From Bacillota bacterium (GTDB lineage Bacteria > Bacillota > Clostridia > Acetivibrionales > DTU013): a stretch of DNA of 7,554 nt. Location: positions 1 through 7,554 of the forward strand of contig JAEYON010000150.1 of the NCBI GenBank assembly GCA_023411645.1, given 5' to 3'. Positions 1 to 6,020 of the stretch are shown one piece after another; position 1 is the first letter of the stretch, and every line of letters starts with the position of its first letter. The translations under genes were made by a program, and so were the position numbers. The notes below the pieces were generated by a model. The model was not told where the DNA came from and did not search any database. It was given only the letters and a program-made list of their open reading frames with translations.

Positions 1-57
1 TCCTTTTGATATTCATGTTGCAGTTAGCAGACCGCAACACTCATTATATCAAAAGGA
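1..57. repeat. Long inverted repeat / structured hairpin at left edge
   Basis: The first 12 bases (TCCTTTTGATAT) are a perfect reverse complement of 46-57. Nested inside, TGTTGC at 16-21 pairs with GCAACA at 34-39, leaving a 12-base loop. The right arm is followed by GTTTTATTA, so it could act as a + strand terminator or be the 3' part of a structured RNA whose 5' side is off the window. I do not recognise an RNA family. Confidence 0.55.
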
Positions 58-87
58 GTTTTATTACTCACCGCTAAAGCTTTCCGG

Positions 88-113
88 AACCCCGCGTCTA
101 ACGCGGGGTTTTC
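88..113 (+). terminator. Rho-independent terminator for a transcript entering from the left
   Basis: AACCCCGCGT (88-97) and ACGCGGGGTT (101-110) form a perfect 10-bp stem with a CTA loop, running into TTTTC. The T-run lies on the + strand side, so it ends a + strand transcript whose gene is outside the window. A + strand frame that stops at TAA 75-77, ten bases before the stem, might be the end of that gene, but the visible 24 codons are not recognisable. Confidence 0.8.
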
Positions 114-120
114 TAAATAC

Positions 121-147
121 AAAAAAAAGAGCTCTATTTGAGCTCTT
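121..147 (-). terminator. Terminator of the cysK-to-coiled-coil gene run, overlapping the last stop codon
   Basis: AAGAGCTC (127-134) and GAGCTCTT (140-147) form a perfect 8-bp stem around a 5-base loop. Read on the minus strand, the stem is followed by eight T residues (128-121). The TAG stop of the coiled-coil gene (136-134) overlaps the loop and the start of the distal arm, so translation termination and transcription termination are essentially coincident. It faces the + strand terminator at 88-113, giving a convergent boundary. Confidence 0.85.
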
Positions 148-571
148 GTCTGTCAATTTTAATTACTTCAATGGTGTCCGTCAATATCTCCTCCACCTTA
201 TTCAAGATGCTATCCGCGTACTCCTTCGTTCCCAGCCTGATCTCTCTGGCATTTTTTTGAGCTGCTGCCACGATTTCATTAGCCTGTTCATAAGCCTTCT
301 TCGTTATTTCATGTTCGTCAACCATGGACGCAATATTGTTTTCTGCTTCTTTAATCATATTGCCGGCTTCTTTCTGAGCATCCATCAATATACGCTGCCG
401 TTCCTCTTTGACCCATTTAGCTTGCTTGATATCATCAGGCAGCTTCAATCTGAGTTCCTTAACGATCTCAAGAATTTCTTCCTTGTCCACAAGACATTTA
501 CCCGAGAATGGAACACCGACACTTTTCTCGACTAAATCCTCCAACGTTTCGAGTATTGCAAGTATTTCCAT
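134..571 (-). CDS. Small coiled-coil protein of the coaD operon (often labelled ATPase / V-type ATPase subunit H-like)
   Basis: This 145-residue protein has no signal peptide or membrane segment. After a short N-terminal segment containing PFSGKCLVDKEE (21-32), it is almost continuous helix rich in Glu, Lys, Ala and Gln from about residue 30 to the end, with EEIL/EIV, KEERQRILMDAQKEA and AYEQANEIVAAAQKNAREI stretches typical of a coiled coil. From memory, similar proteins follow coaD in many Clostridia and are named ATPase or V-type ATPase subunit H only because helical stalk proteins look alike; there is no nucleotide-binding motif. The start is well supported: AGGGGG lies 7 bases upstream and overlaps the coaD stop codon, and the intergenic gap is 11 bases. 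It is the last gene of the run. Its function is unknown; a scaffold or DivIVA-like role is only a guess. Confidence 0.85.
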   Translation of the reverse strand: MEILAILETLEDLVEKSVGVPFSGKCLVDKEEILEIVKELRLKLPDDIKQAKWVKEERQRILMDAQKEAGNMIKEAENNIASMVDEHEITKKAYEQANEIVAAAQKNAREIRLGTKEYADSILNKVEEILTDTIEVIKIDRQELK

Positions 572-582
572 GATTTTACCCC

Positions 583-1071
583 CTAAAATGCCTGTCCGCA
601 GGCGAGCTTACTTATAATTCTGTTCTTGATACAATCCGGAACAAGCCCGTCAATATTCCCACCATTCCTGGCAATTTCCCTAACTGCACTTGAGCTTAAA
701 TAAGAGTAATTCACACTGGTCATCATAAAAAGAGTTTCCATTTCAGGCTCAAGTTTCTTATTTAAAAGTGCCATCTGGAACTCATATTCAAAATCGGATA
801 TTGCCCGCAGGCCTTTTATAACAGTTTTTGCCCCCATTTTTTTAAGAAAATCGGCTAAAAGGCCGTTGAAACCTGTCACAATAATATTTTCGCCGCTCCC
901 TATCGAGCTTTTGATCATATCAATACGTTCCTCTACTGTAAAAACAGGCTTTTTGCTTTCATTGCTGCCAACTGCAACAATCAACTGATCACATATGCAT
1001 TCAGCCCTGTTGATAACATCAAGGTGGCCGTTTGTTATTGGATCAAAGCTTCCCGGATACACTAAAACCAT
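583..1071 (-). CDS. coaD: Phosphopantetheine adenylyltransferase (CoaD)
   Basis: CoaD transfers AMP from ATP to 4'-phosphopantetheine, giving dephospho-CoA, the penultimate step of coenzyme A synthesis in the cytosol. The 162-residue length is normal. Visible family signatures are PGSFDPITNGH (6-16) with the nucleotidyltransferase TxGH motif and His16, SKKPVFTVEER (39-49), KGLRAISDFEYEFQMA (86-101) with the substrate and ATP-contacting arginine region, and YSYLSSSAVREIA (122-134), the ISSS-type ATP-binding loop. The ATG has AAGGCGG six bases upstream. It lies 42 bases after the rsmD stop; the rsmD-coaD pairing is widespread in Bacillota. All key motifs are intact and I expect an active housekeeping enzyme. 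Confidence 0.97.
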   Translation of the reverse strand: MVLVYPGSFDPITNGHLDVINRAECICDQLIVAVGSNESKKPVFTVEERIDMIKSSIGSGENIIVTGFNGLLADFLKKMGAKTVIKGLRAISDFEYEFQMALLNKKLEPEMETLFMMTSVNYSYLSSSAVREIARNGGNIDGLVPDCIKNRIISKLACGQAF

Positions 1072-1113
1072 AGTCTACCGCCTTATCAAATGTACTCCCG
1101 CTTTGTTATATAC

Positions 1114-1692
1114 TTACATCGTATCTTCAAGATACAATTGTGAAACTTTATATATTGTTATCATTGTATCACCGTATTTCCTGCTGTCAACCGCTTTCAG
1201 GCTTCCGCAGTATTCCGGAAGAATGTCCAAAGCGCTGTGTTCCGCAACAATGATACTATTATCTTTCATTATATCATTTCTTGACATTATTTTTAATGCT
1301 TCTTGAATAAAATTTTTATTATATGGAGGATCTAACAAAACCAGATCAAATTTACGGCCATCACGGTTCAATTTTTCAATGCCTTTTCCATAATCCGTAC
1401 AATAAACCTCTGCAAGATCAGCCAATTTAGTATGTAAAAGGTTGTCTCTGATCACAGCACAGCTTTCTGGACTTTTATCCAGAAATACTGCATTGGCCGC
1501 TCCTCGGCTTAACGCTTCAATGCCCAGACTGCCTGTACCCGCAAAAATATCCAGAACATCACCTTCTGATATATGACCGGCAATGATATTGAAAATTGAA
1601 CCTTTCACCTTGTCGGATGTAGGACGAGTTGCCATTCCTTTTATTGTTTTTAGCTTATGTCCCCGTGCGACTCCCGATATTACTCTAAGTAT
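1114..1692 (-). CDS. rsmD: 16S rRNA (guanine966-N2)-methyltransferase RsmD, with an unusual start
   Basis: RsmD methylates G966 of 16S rRNA using S-adenosylmethionine. Counting from the first in-frame ATG (1635), the protein has 173 residues, with TRPTSDKVKG (3-12), the SAM loop LDIFAGTGSLGIEALSRGA (28-46) and the catalytic LLDPPY (100-105). The frame stays open upstream of that ATG and encodes RVISGVARGHKLKTIKG, the conserved RsmD N-terminus, so translation must begin further upstream. No ATG, GTG or TTG occurs in frame before the upstream TAA; the in-frame ATA at 1692-1690 sits six bases after AAGGGAGGG. An out-of-frame ATG at 1697-1695 would join if a TA were removed from GTATAC. The coordinates given assume the ATA start (192 residues); a frameshift or sequence error is the alternative. 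The gene starts 33 bases after the recG stop. Confidence 0.93.
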   Translation of the reverse strand: MLRVISGVARGHKLKTIKGMATRPTSDKVKGSIFNIIAGHISEGDVLDIFAGTGSLGIEALSRGAANAVFLDKSPESCAVIRDNLLHTKLADLAEVYCTDYGKGIEKLNRDGRKFDLVLLDPPYNKNFIQEALKIMSRNDIMKDNSIIVAEHSALDILPEYCGSLKAVDSRKYGDTMITIYKVSQLYLEDTM

Positions 1693-1698
1693 ACCATT

Positions 1699-1707
1699 CC
1701 CTCCCTT
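1699..1707 (-). promoter_or_regulatory. Ribosome binding site that places the rsmD start near 1692
   Basis: Read on the minus strand the site is AAGGGAGGG. It leaves only one base before the out-of-frame ATG at 1697 but six bases before the in-frame ATA at 1692, the usual spacing. It lies about 63 bases from the internal ATG at 1635, which has only a weak AAAGGA immediately before it. Confidence 0.6.
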
Positions 1708-1725
1708 ATTGTTCCAAATATCTGC

Positions 1726-3849
1726 TTAATTCAAACTGATTTCGTTCATTGTTCCTATAAACCTCTCCCTCACTACTGCTCCAAGCAATTGGTTTTCAGG
1801 CAGGCTCAGCGGCCTGTCCAGTTCCAGAAGTTTGAGCGCCGCTTCCTGAGCCAGCTTTAGTATATCCATATCTTTGTAGAGATTCGCAATTTTCAAATTC
1901 GGAATGCCATGCTGCCTTGTTCCGAAGAAATCGCCAGGTCCTCTAAGTTCGAGATCCTTCTCTGAAATAACGAATCCGTCTGAGGTTTTCTCCATTACCT
2001 TCATTCTCTCCCGCGACACCTCAGATTTACTGTCGCTGAACAAAACACAGTAGGACTGATGTTCGCCGCGACCGACCCTTCCTCTTAGCTGATGAAGCTG
2101 TGCGAGCCCGAACCTTTCAGCATTTTCAACCACCATCAGAGATGCGTTTGGTACGTTTACCCCCACTTCAATAACAGTAGTAGATACTAAAATATCAGTC
2201 TCACCATTTACAAAGCCGGTCATGATCTTATTTTTTTCGGAAGCTTTCATCTTTCCATGGATAAGCTCGACCCTAAGATCGCTGAACGTCCTGTTTTTCA
2301 GCTCATCAGACAATTCTGCTGCTGCTTTAGCCTCAACGGCTTCAGATTCTTCCACAAGCGGACAGACTATGTATACCTGCCGTCCTTGTGACACCTGCTT
2401 CCTGATGAATTTATTAATCCTTTCCCGCATCGTTCCATCAACAGCGTAGGTCAGAACTTTTCTTCTGCCTGGCGGAAGCTCGTCTATGATAGATATCTCC
2501 AAATCTCCGTACAATATCAATGCAAGTGTCCTGGGAATAGGTGTTGCAGTCATGACAAGTATATCTGGATTTTCGCCTTTTTGGGACAATCTGTTTCTCT
2601 GCCTGACACCAAATCTATGCTGCTCATCTGTCACAACCAGACCCAGATTTCGAAAAACGACCTTATCTTCAAGTAGTGCATGGGTTCCGATCAAAATATC
2701 CACATTGCCTTCCAAGACGCTTTGCAGTAGTTCTTTTGATGCCTTCGCCGTTGTGCTGCCGGTAAGCAGTGCTGTTCTAATTCCAAAAGGCTCCAGCAGC
2801 GGTTTCACAGAGTGATAATGCTGCTCCGCAAGAATTTCTGTCGGTGCCATGAATGCTCCCTGATATCCACTTTTTACAGCTTTCACCAGAGACATTACCG
2901 CAACAATAGTTTTACCTGAACCAACATCCCCCTGGATTAAGCGGTTCATCGCCCTATTACTTTCCATATCCCGTTCAATTTCTGTAAATACCCGAATCTG
3001 CGCGTTTGTTAGCTTAAAAGGCAACTGCTTGATAAAATTTCTCACCTCGTCGCGAGCACCGAAGCGTATTCCGGCCGCAAACGATTCATTGGCAGATTTT
3101 AAGCTGATCAATCCCAGCTGCAATAACAGCAGTTCCTCAAAAACTAACCGGCGGCGGGCTTTTTGAAATGCCTCATCGCTTTCCGGGTAATGAATATTAT
3201 GTATTGCAAATCTAGAATCGACTAAATTGTAATTGTCCCTTATCCACTCAGGTAAAAACTCTGTTAAGCTGTCACCCACATAATCCAGAGCATTCCGGAT
3301 TACTGTTCTAATAGCGTTTTGGGTTAATTTGCCGGTAGCAGGATAGATCGGTACGATTCTGCAGGTATTTGTCTGACCCGCTTCGTCAAGCCTCTCATAC
3401 ACAGGATTCAATACTTCAAAGGTTCTTTTCCTTGTGATGGTTCCATAGAACAGATACTTTTCTCCTGTTTTGAAAAAGTTCTTTAAATAAGGCTGGTTAA
3501 ACCAGATCGCATTAATCAAACCGGTTTCATCTATAATGCTGACACGGCTGACTACAAGCCCCTTCCTCGGCCTGGATTCCAAGACCTTGGAGGCAATGGT
3601 ACCTTCAAACGAGCACTGTTCTCCGTCCTGAAGCTGTGCCAGCTTTTTTAACTTGCTTCTGTCCTCATAGTCCCGTGGATAATGGGCTATGACATCCCTC
3701 ACAGTAAAAATGTCCAGCTTGTGAAAGAGCGCTGCTTTAGCTTCGCCTACGCCTTTTAAATATTGAAGTGGTTTTTGTGACAGCATTTGTGTCGGCTTTT
3801 CCGCCGATTCGTGCGCCGGTTTTTGCGCCGGTTCGTTTCGACGTTTCAT
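1726..3849 (-). CDS. recG: ATP-dependent DNA helicase RecG
   Basis: RecG is a monomeric superfamily 2 translocase that regresses stalled replication forks and processes branched recombination intermediates. The 707 residues show the expected order: a helical N-terminus with LQYLKGVG (28-35), the OB-fold wedge region (about 75-150), Walker A GDVGSGKT (307-314), DEQH box (408-411), TATPIPRTLAL (434-444), motif V STTVIEVGVNVPNA (556-569), motif VI QLHQLRGRVGRG (584-595) and the TRG region RGPGDFFGTRQHG (636-648). The ATG is preceded by GGAG at seven bases. Compared with typical Bacillota RecG, about 20 residues precede the conserved LQYLKGVG; this extension is hydrophilic with a recurring KP pattern (QKPAHES, EKPTQ, QKPLQ) and looks disordered. 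It starts 26 bases after the cysK stop and ends 33 bases before rsmD. Confidence 0.97.
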   Translation of the reverse strand: MKRRNEPAQKPAHESAEKPTQMLSQKPLQYLKGVGEAKAALFHKLDIFTVRDVIAHYPRDYEDRSKLKKLAQLQDGEQCSFEGTIASKVLESRPRKGLVVSRVSIIDETGLINAIWFNQPYLKNFFKTGEKYLFYGTITRKRTFEVLNPVYERLDEAGQTNTCRIVPIYPATGKLTQNAIRTVIRNALDYVGDSLTEFLPEWIRDNYNLVDSRFAIHNIHYPESDEAFQKARRRLVFEELLLLQLGLISLKSANESFAAGIRFGARDEVRNFIKQLPFKLTNAQIRVFTEIERDMESNRAMNRLIQGDVGSGKTIVAVMSLVKAVKSGYQGAFMAPTEILAEQHYHSVKPLLEPFGIRTALLTGSTTAKASKELLQSVLEGNVDILIGTHALLEDKVVFRNLGLVVTDEQHRFGVRQRNRLSQKGENPDILVMTATPIPRTLALILYGDLEISIIDELPPGRRKVLTYAVDGTMRERINKFIRKQVSQGRQVYIVCPLVEESEAVEAKAAAELSDELKNRTFSDLRVELIHGKMKASEKNKIMTGFVNGETDILVSTTVIEVGVNVPNASLMVVENAERFGLAQLHQLRGRVGRGEHQSYCVLFSDSKSEVSRERMKVMEKTSDGFVISEKDLELRGPGDFFGTRQHGIPNLKIANLYKDMDILKLAQEAALKLLELDRPLSLPENQLLGAVVRERFIGTMNEISLN

Positions 3850-3875
3850 TGAATTTCTCCAACTCTTATATGTGT

Positions 3876-4778
3876 TTATATCAGCGAAGTACTGAAGTAT
3901 CGTTCTACTCTGTCAGGTAGTACAGTCACGATATGTTTGTCAGTGCCGTATTTTTGTGCAGCCATAATTGAAGCCCATATATTCGCGCCTGATGAGGTGC
4001 CAACCAGTATACCTTGGGTTCTTGCCAGATCTCTTGCAGTCCTAATCGCATCATCATCAGTAACCTCAATGACTTCATCAACAAGGCTTACATCAAGCAC
4101 TGCAGGAACAAAACCATCACCAATGCCCTGGATCTTATGTAAGCCAGGTTCATGCCCAAGTAATGCGGAAACATTTTTGGGTTCAACTGCAACAATTCTG
4201 ACGTCAGGATTGTTCTCCCTCAGGAACTTGCCGACGCCGCCCAATGTCCCTCCGCTTCCGAGACCGGAAACAAAGATATCTACTTTTCCTTGCATCTGAT
4301 CCCAAATCTCCGGCGCAGTTGAAAGATAGTGGATCCTAGGGTTATCAGGGTTCTCGAATTGTTGGGGAATAAATATTTCGGGATCCTCTAATTTTCTTTT
4401 CTCAACCTCTGCAACCGAACCGCCGATGCTTTTTTCAGCCTCAGTCAGCACACACTCCGCTCCCAACGCCTTTATGATCTTTTTTCTTTCTTCGCTCATA
4501 TTCTCAGGCATAACAATGATCACTTTATACCCCTTTTGAACCCCAACTAATGCAATACCGATGCCCGTATTGCCTGAAGTAGGTTCCATGATCGTCATAC
4601 CGGGTTTCAAAACTCCTTTAGCCTCAGCCTGCTCGATCATATATTTAGCGACTCTATCTTTAATGCTTCCCCCCGGGTTTAAAAACTCCGCCTTTGCATA
4701 TATATTAAGCCCGGTAAGCTTTTTTATGCAGATCATAGGAGTGTTTCCTATGATGTCAAGTATACTGTCCGTTGTCAT
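3876..4778 (-). CDS. cysK: Cysteine synthase family PLP enzyme (CysK-type O-acetylserine sulfhydrylase)
   Basis: Members of this fold-type II PLP family make L-cysteine from O-acetylserine and sulfide. The 300-residue protein has IGNTPM (10-15), the PLP-lysine motif NPGGSIKDRVA (34-44, Lys40), the substrate loop EPTSGNTGIG (65-74), QQFENPDNPRIHY (139-151), the phosphate-binding GSGGT (174-178), the QGIGDGFVP loop (217-225) and TSSGA (261-265). The end reads LPDRVERYFST instead of the common PDTGERYLS. This pattern fits CysK better than cystathionine beta-synthase-like enzymes such as MccA, but sequence alone does not fix the acetyl versus homoserine-derived substrate. GAAGGGA lies seven bases before the ATG. 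It is the first gene of the minus-strand run; a serine acetyltransferase gene is not in the window. Confidence 0.9.
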   Translation of the reverse strand: MTTDSILDIIGNTPMICIKKLTGLNIYAKAEFLNPGGSIKDRVAKYMIEQAEAKGVLKPGMTIMEPTSGNTGIGIALVGVQKGYKVIIVMPENMSEERKKIIKALGAECVLTEAEKSIGGSVAEVEKRKLEDPEIFIPQQFENPDNPRIHYLSTAPEIWDQMQGKVDIFVSGLGSGGTLGGVGKFLRENNPDVRIVAVEPKNVSALLGHEPGLHKIQGIGDGFVPAVLDVSLVDEVIEVTDDDAIRTARDLARTQGILVGTSSGANIWASIMAAQKYGTDKHIVTVLPDRVERYFSTSLI

Positions 4779-4818
4779 TTTATCGTCCCTTCATTCAATA
4801 AAGTATCTTAATATGGCT

Positions 4819-4844
4819 ATATTAGCATGCTTCTTGGAGAAGCA
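4819..4844 (-). promoter_or_regulatory. Palindrome next to a -10-like box upstream of cysK
   Basis: TGCTTCT (4828-4834) and AGAAGCA (4838-4844) form a perfect 7-bp inverted repeat with a 3-base centre, 50-66 bases before the cysK start. Immediately downstream on the minus strand is TAATAT (4824-4819), a plausible -10 box. No good -35 is at 16-18 bases; the palindrome occupies the spacer, so the site may be an operator at a regulated promoter. No CymR-like site, S-box or T-box was recognised here. Confidence 0.35.
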
Positions 4845-4894
4845 AAATACAATGTTTTAGGAGCATACATAAAAAAGCCGGAGTAACATTTTCT

Positions 4895-4919
4895 AAAAAC
4901 CTATTATATATAGGCTTTT
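4895..4919 (-). terminator. Weak hairpin, possible fucU terminator
   Basis: AAAACCTAT (4896-4904) pairs with ATAGG-C-TTTT (4910-4919) with one bulged base and a TATAT loop. Read on the minus strand the stem runs into TTTTTAG. It lies between fucU and cysK, downstream of the 14-bp array, and could stop fucU transcription before the cysK promoter. The stem is AU-rich and short, so the call is tentative. Confidence 0.35.
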
Positions 4920-4948
4920 GTGCCTCAATTGAGCAGCTTAGCTTTATT

Positions 4949-5088
4949 TGTCACCTTCGTGCTGTAACCTTCGTACTGTCCCCTTTGTGCTGTAACCTTC
5001 GTGCCGTCACCTTAGTACTGTAACCTTCATGCCGTCACCTTAGTACTGTCCCATTTGTGCTGTCACCTTCGTACTGTCACTTTCATGT
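4949..5088. repeat. Tandem array of ten 14-bp units (minisatellite)
   Basis: Ten head-to-tail units fill 140 bases with no gaps. The consensus is TGTCACCTTCGTRC; units begin at 4949, 4963, 4977, 4991, 5005, 5019, 5033, 5047, 5061 and 5075. Units 5 and 7 are identical (CGTCACCTTAGTAC), and units 4-5 and 6-7 form 28-bp pairs with one difference, suggesting a recent dimer duplication. Units 3 and 8 share the variant TGTCCC(C/A)TTTGTGC. The unit length is not a multiple of three and stops occur in the frames I read, so it is not coding. It sits ten bases beyond the fucU stop codon, between fucU and cysK. With the two hairpins it accounts for most of the 320-base gap at 4779-5097. Confidence 0.95.
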
Positions 5089-5097
5089 AATATGCTC

Positions 5098-5532
5098 TTA
5101 CTTTTCGACAACTACACCTTTTTTAAGTATTATATTCGCGTAGAGAGCTTTTTCTCCTGTAGCAACTATTGCATATGCTTGCTTCGCTCTTTCATAAAAA
5201 GCAAATCTCTCAATGTTCTCAATTTTGTTGTTGACAGGTTCGTGACTATTAATAATTCCCCTATAAATATCCCATATTGGCGTCTCAACCGTATCCCCGG
5301 GAACCACCTGCATTAGCGCAACCGGAGCCTCCACATAAGAATCCAGTGGGTAAAACTTCAGTATTGCATCAAGTACATCAGGTACATTGTGTCCATCGCA
5401 CCTCACCACTCTTTTACCATGGCTTTCGGCTGGGAAATTACCGTCGCTTATCACCAACTCATCACCATGACCCATTTCCATAATGATCTTCAATAATTCG
5501 GGGGAAATTATTCTGGGGATACCCTTTAACAT
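5098..5532 (-). CDS. fucU: FucU/RbsD-family sugar mutarotase (L-fucose mutarotase type)
   Basis: This family speeds interconversion of the alpha and beta anomers of sugars such as L-fucose or ribose. From the chosen ATG the protein has 144 residues, matching FucU (about 140). Signatures include LKGIPRIISPELLKIIMEMG at the N-terminus, the MGHGDELVISDGNFPAES segment with the catalytic His region, and FAFYERAKQAYAIVATGE followed by ILKKGVV at the C-terminus, all as in FucU rather than the shorter-motif RbsD. The frame opens at 5562, but the start at 5532 has a perfect AGGAGG eight bases upstream and matches the family's MLK start, so the extra ten residues are rejected. No fucose kinase, aldolase or transporter gene is near, so the natural sugar is unknown. 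It is transcribed alone, divergently from rpmB. Confidence 0.93.
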   Translation of the reverse strand: MLKGIPRIISPELLKIIMEMGHGDELVISDGNFPAESHGKRVVRCDGHNVPDVLDAILKFYPLDSYVEAPVALMQVVPGDTVETPIWDIYRGIINSHEPVNNKIENIERFAFYERAKQAYAIVATGEKALYANIILKKGVVVEK

Positions 5533-5540
5533 TGATTCTG

Positions 5541-5546
5541 CCTCCT
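5541..5546 (-). promoter_or_regulatory. Ribosome binding site fixing the fucU start at 5532
   Basis: The minus strand reads AGGAGG eight bases before ATG 5532-5530. The in-frame ATG at 5562 lies upstream of this site and has no purine-rich sequence at the proper distance. A short inverted repeat (CCACA 5557-5561 with TGTGG 5570-5574) lies just upstream in the leader and is too small to interpret. Confidence 0.85.
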
Positions 5547-5598
5547 GTTCGTACAACCACATTCATAGGTGTGGATATATATTTAATGTCTCTCAATT

Positions 5599-5667
5599 CT
5601 TTAATTTATATAGTACCACAACTTTAATTTATATAATATCACAACTTTAATTTATATCGAACCTCGA
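5599..5667. repeat. Three tandem 23-bp AT-rich units in the fucU-rpmB divergent region
   Basis: Units at 5599-5621, 5622-5644 and 5645-5667 each begin with the invariant 13-mer CTTTAATTTATAT and end with a degenerate ten-base tail (AGTACCACAA, AATATCACAA, CGAACCTCGA). The spacing is near two helical turns. The array lies 67-135 bases upstream of the fucU start and just upstream of the rpmB promoter, so it may be an operator, an UP-like element or a worn repeat. No good sigma-A promoter for fucU could be placed within it. The rest of the 5563-5799 gap holds the rpmB promoter and leader. Confidence 0.85.
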
Positions 5668-5719
5668 CTCATCCATATCATATTTCGACTTGATTTAAAA
5701 AAATAATTTGTAAAAAACC

Positions 5720-5749
5720 TTGCGATTGTTGGCATTTGTGTGTTAGAAT
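5720..5749 (+). promoter_or_regulatory. Sigma-A type promoter of rpmB
   Basis: TTGCGA (5720-5725) and TAGAAT (5744-5749) are separated by 18 bases, close to the TTGACA/TATAAT consensus. An A/T-rich stretch lies directly upstream (about 5694-5716) and may act as an UP element, as expected for a ribosomal protein gene. Transcription would start near 5756, giving a leader of about 44 bases. Confidence 0.6.
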
Positions 5750-5783
5750 AATCATTGCTTTGTGAGATTTTTAGCTCCAATTT

Positions 5784-5793
5784 AAAGGAGGTG
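5784..5793 (+). promoter_or_regulatory. Perfect Shine-Dalgarno of rpmB
   Basis: AAAGGAGGTG is a ten-base match to the anti-Shine-Dalgarno of Bacillota 16S rRNA; the AGGAGG core ends eight bases before the rpmB ATG. It indicates strong initiation and fixes the start. Confidence 0.9.
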
Positions 5794-5799
5794 TGATAT

Positions 5800-5988
5800 A
5801 TGGCAAAATGCGATGTATGCAGCAAGGATACCGTTTACGGCAATAATGTCAGCCACTCGGTCAGAAGGACAAACAGATGCTGGAAACCCAATGTAAAAAG
5901 GGTCAGGGTTCTTGATAAAGGAACTCCAAAGACAGTTAATGTATGTTCAAGATGTTTGCGTTCCAATAAGGTTACAAGAGCAGTCTGA
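5800..5988 (+). CDS. rpmB: 50S ribosomal protein L28
   Basis: L28 is a small component of the large ribosomal subunit. The 62-residue length and sequence are typical: KCDVCSK at the N-terminus, GNNVSHSVRRTNRCWKPNVK in the centre, and VCSRCLRSNKVTRAV at the end. Two CxxC pairs (residues 4/7 and 49/52) form the zinc-ribbon version of L28, so this is the four-cysteine, zinc-containing paralogue type rather than the cysteine-free form that some bacteria induce under zinc starvation. The gene has its own promoter, a perfect ribosome site and its own terminator, so it is monocistronic. In Bacillus subtilis rpmB is next to spoVM and near recG; both neighbours are also present here. Confidence 0.98.
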   Translation: MAKCDVCSKDTVYGNNVSHSVRRTNRCWKPNVKRVRVLDKGTPKTVNVCSRCLRSNKVTRAV

Positions 5989-6020
5989 TTGAATAAAATT
6001 AAAATTAACAGAACAGACAT

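Noticed and set aside
3..77. Possible C-terminal end of a + strand gene stopping ten bases before the terminator
   Set aside because: Position fits, but only 24 unrecognisable codons are visible and they overlap a perfect inverted repeat, so it is not annotated as a gene.
2..535. Long + strand open frame running in from the left edge
   Set aside because: It passes through two terminator hairpins and lies opposite the well-supported coiled-coil gene; the translation has no recognisable pattern.
4561..4860. Plus-strand 99-residue open frame overlapping cysK
   Set aside because: It is mostly antisense to conserved cysK codons and runs through the cysK promoter region.
4779..4948. Sulfur-related riboswitch before cysK
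   Set aside because: No S-box kink-turn pattern, T-box sequence or long leader structure could be seen; only a small palindrome and one weak hairpin.
4949..5088. CRISPR-like array
   Set aside because: Units abut directly with no unique spacers and are only 14 bases long; it is a simple tandem repeat.
4949..5097. Small coding gene within the 14-bp array
   Set aside because: TAA and TGA recur in the frames examined; the longest ATG frame I read on the minus strand stops after seven codons.
5533..5562. Upstream ATG start for fucU
   Set aside because: No ribosome site at the right distance, and the family starts at MLK, which has a perfect AGGAGG.
5835..6020. Minus-strand 61-residue open frame opposite rpmB
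   Set aside because: It is antisense to rpmB, has no ribosome site and no family resemblance.
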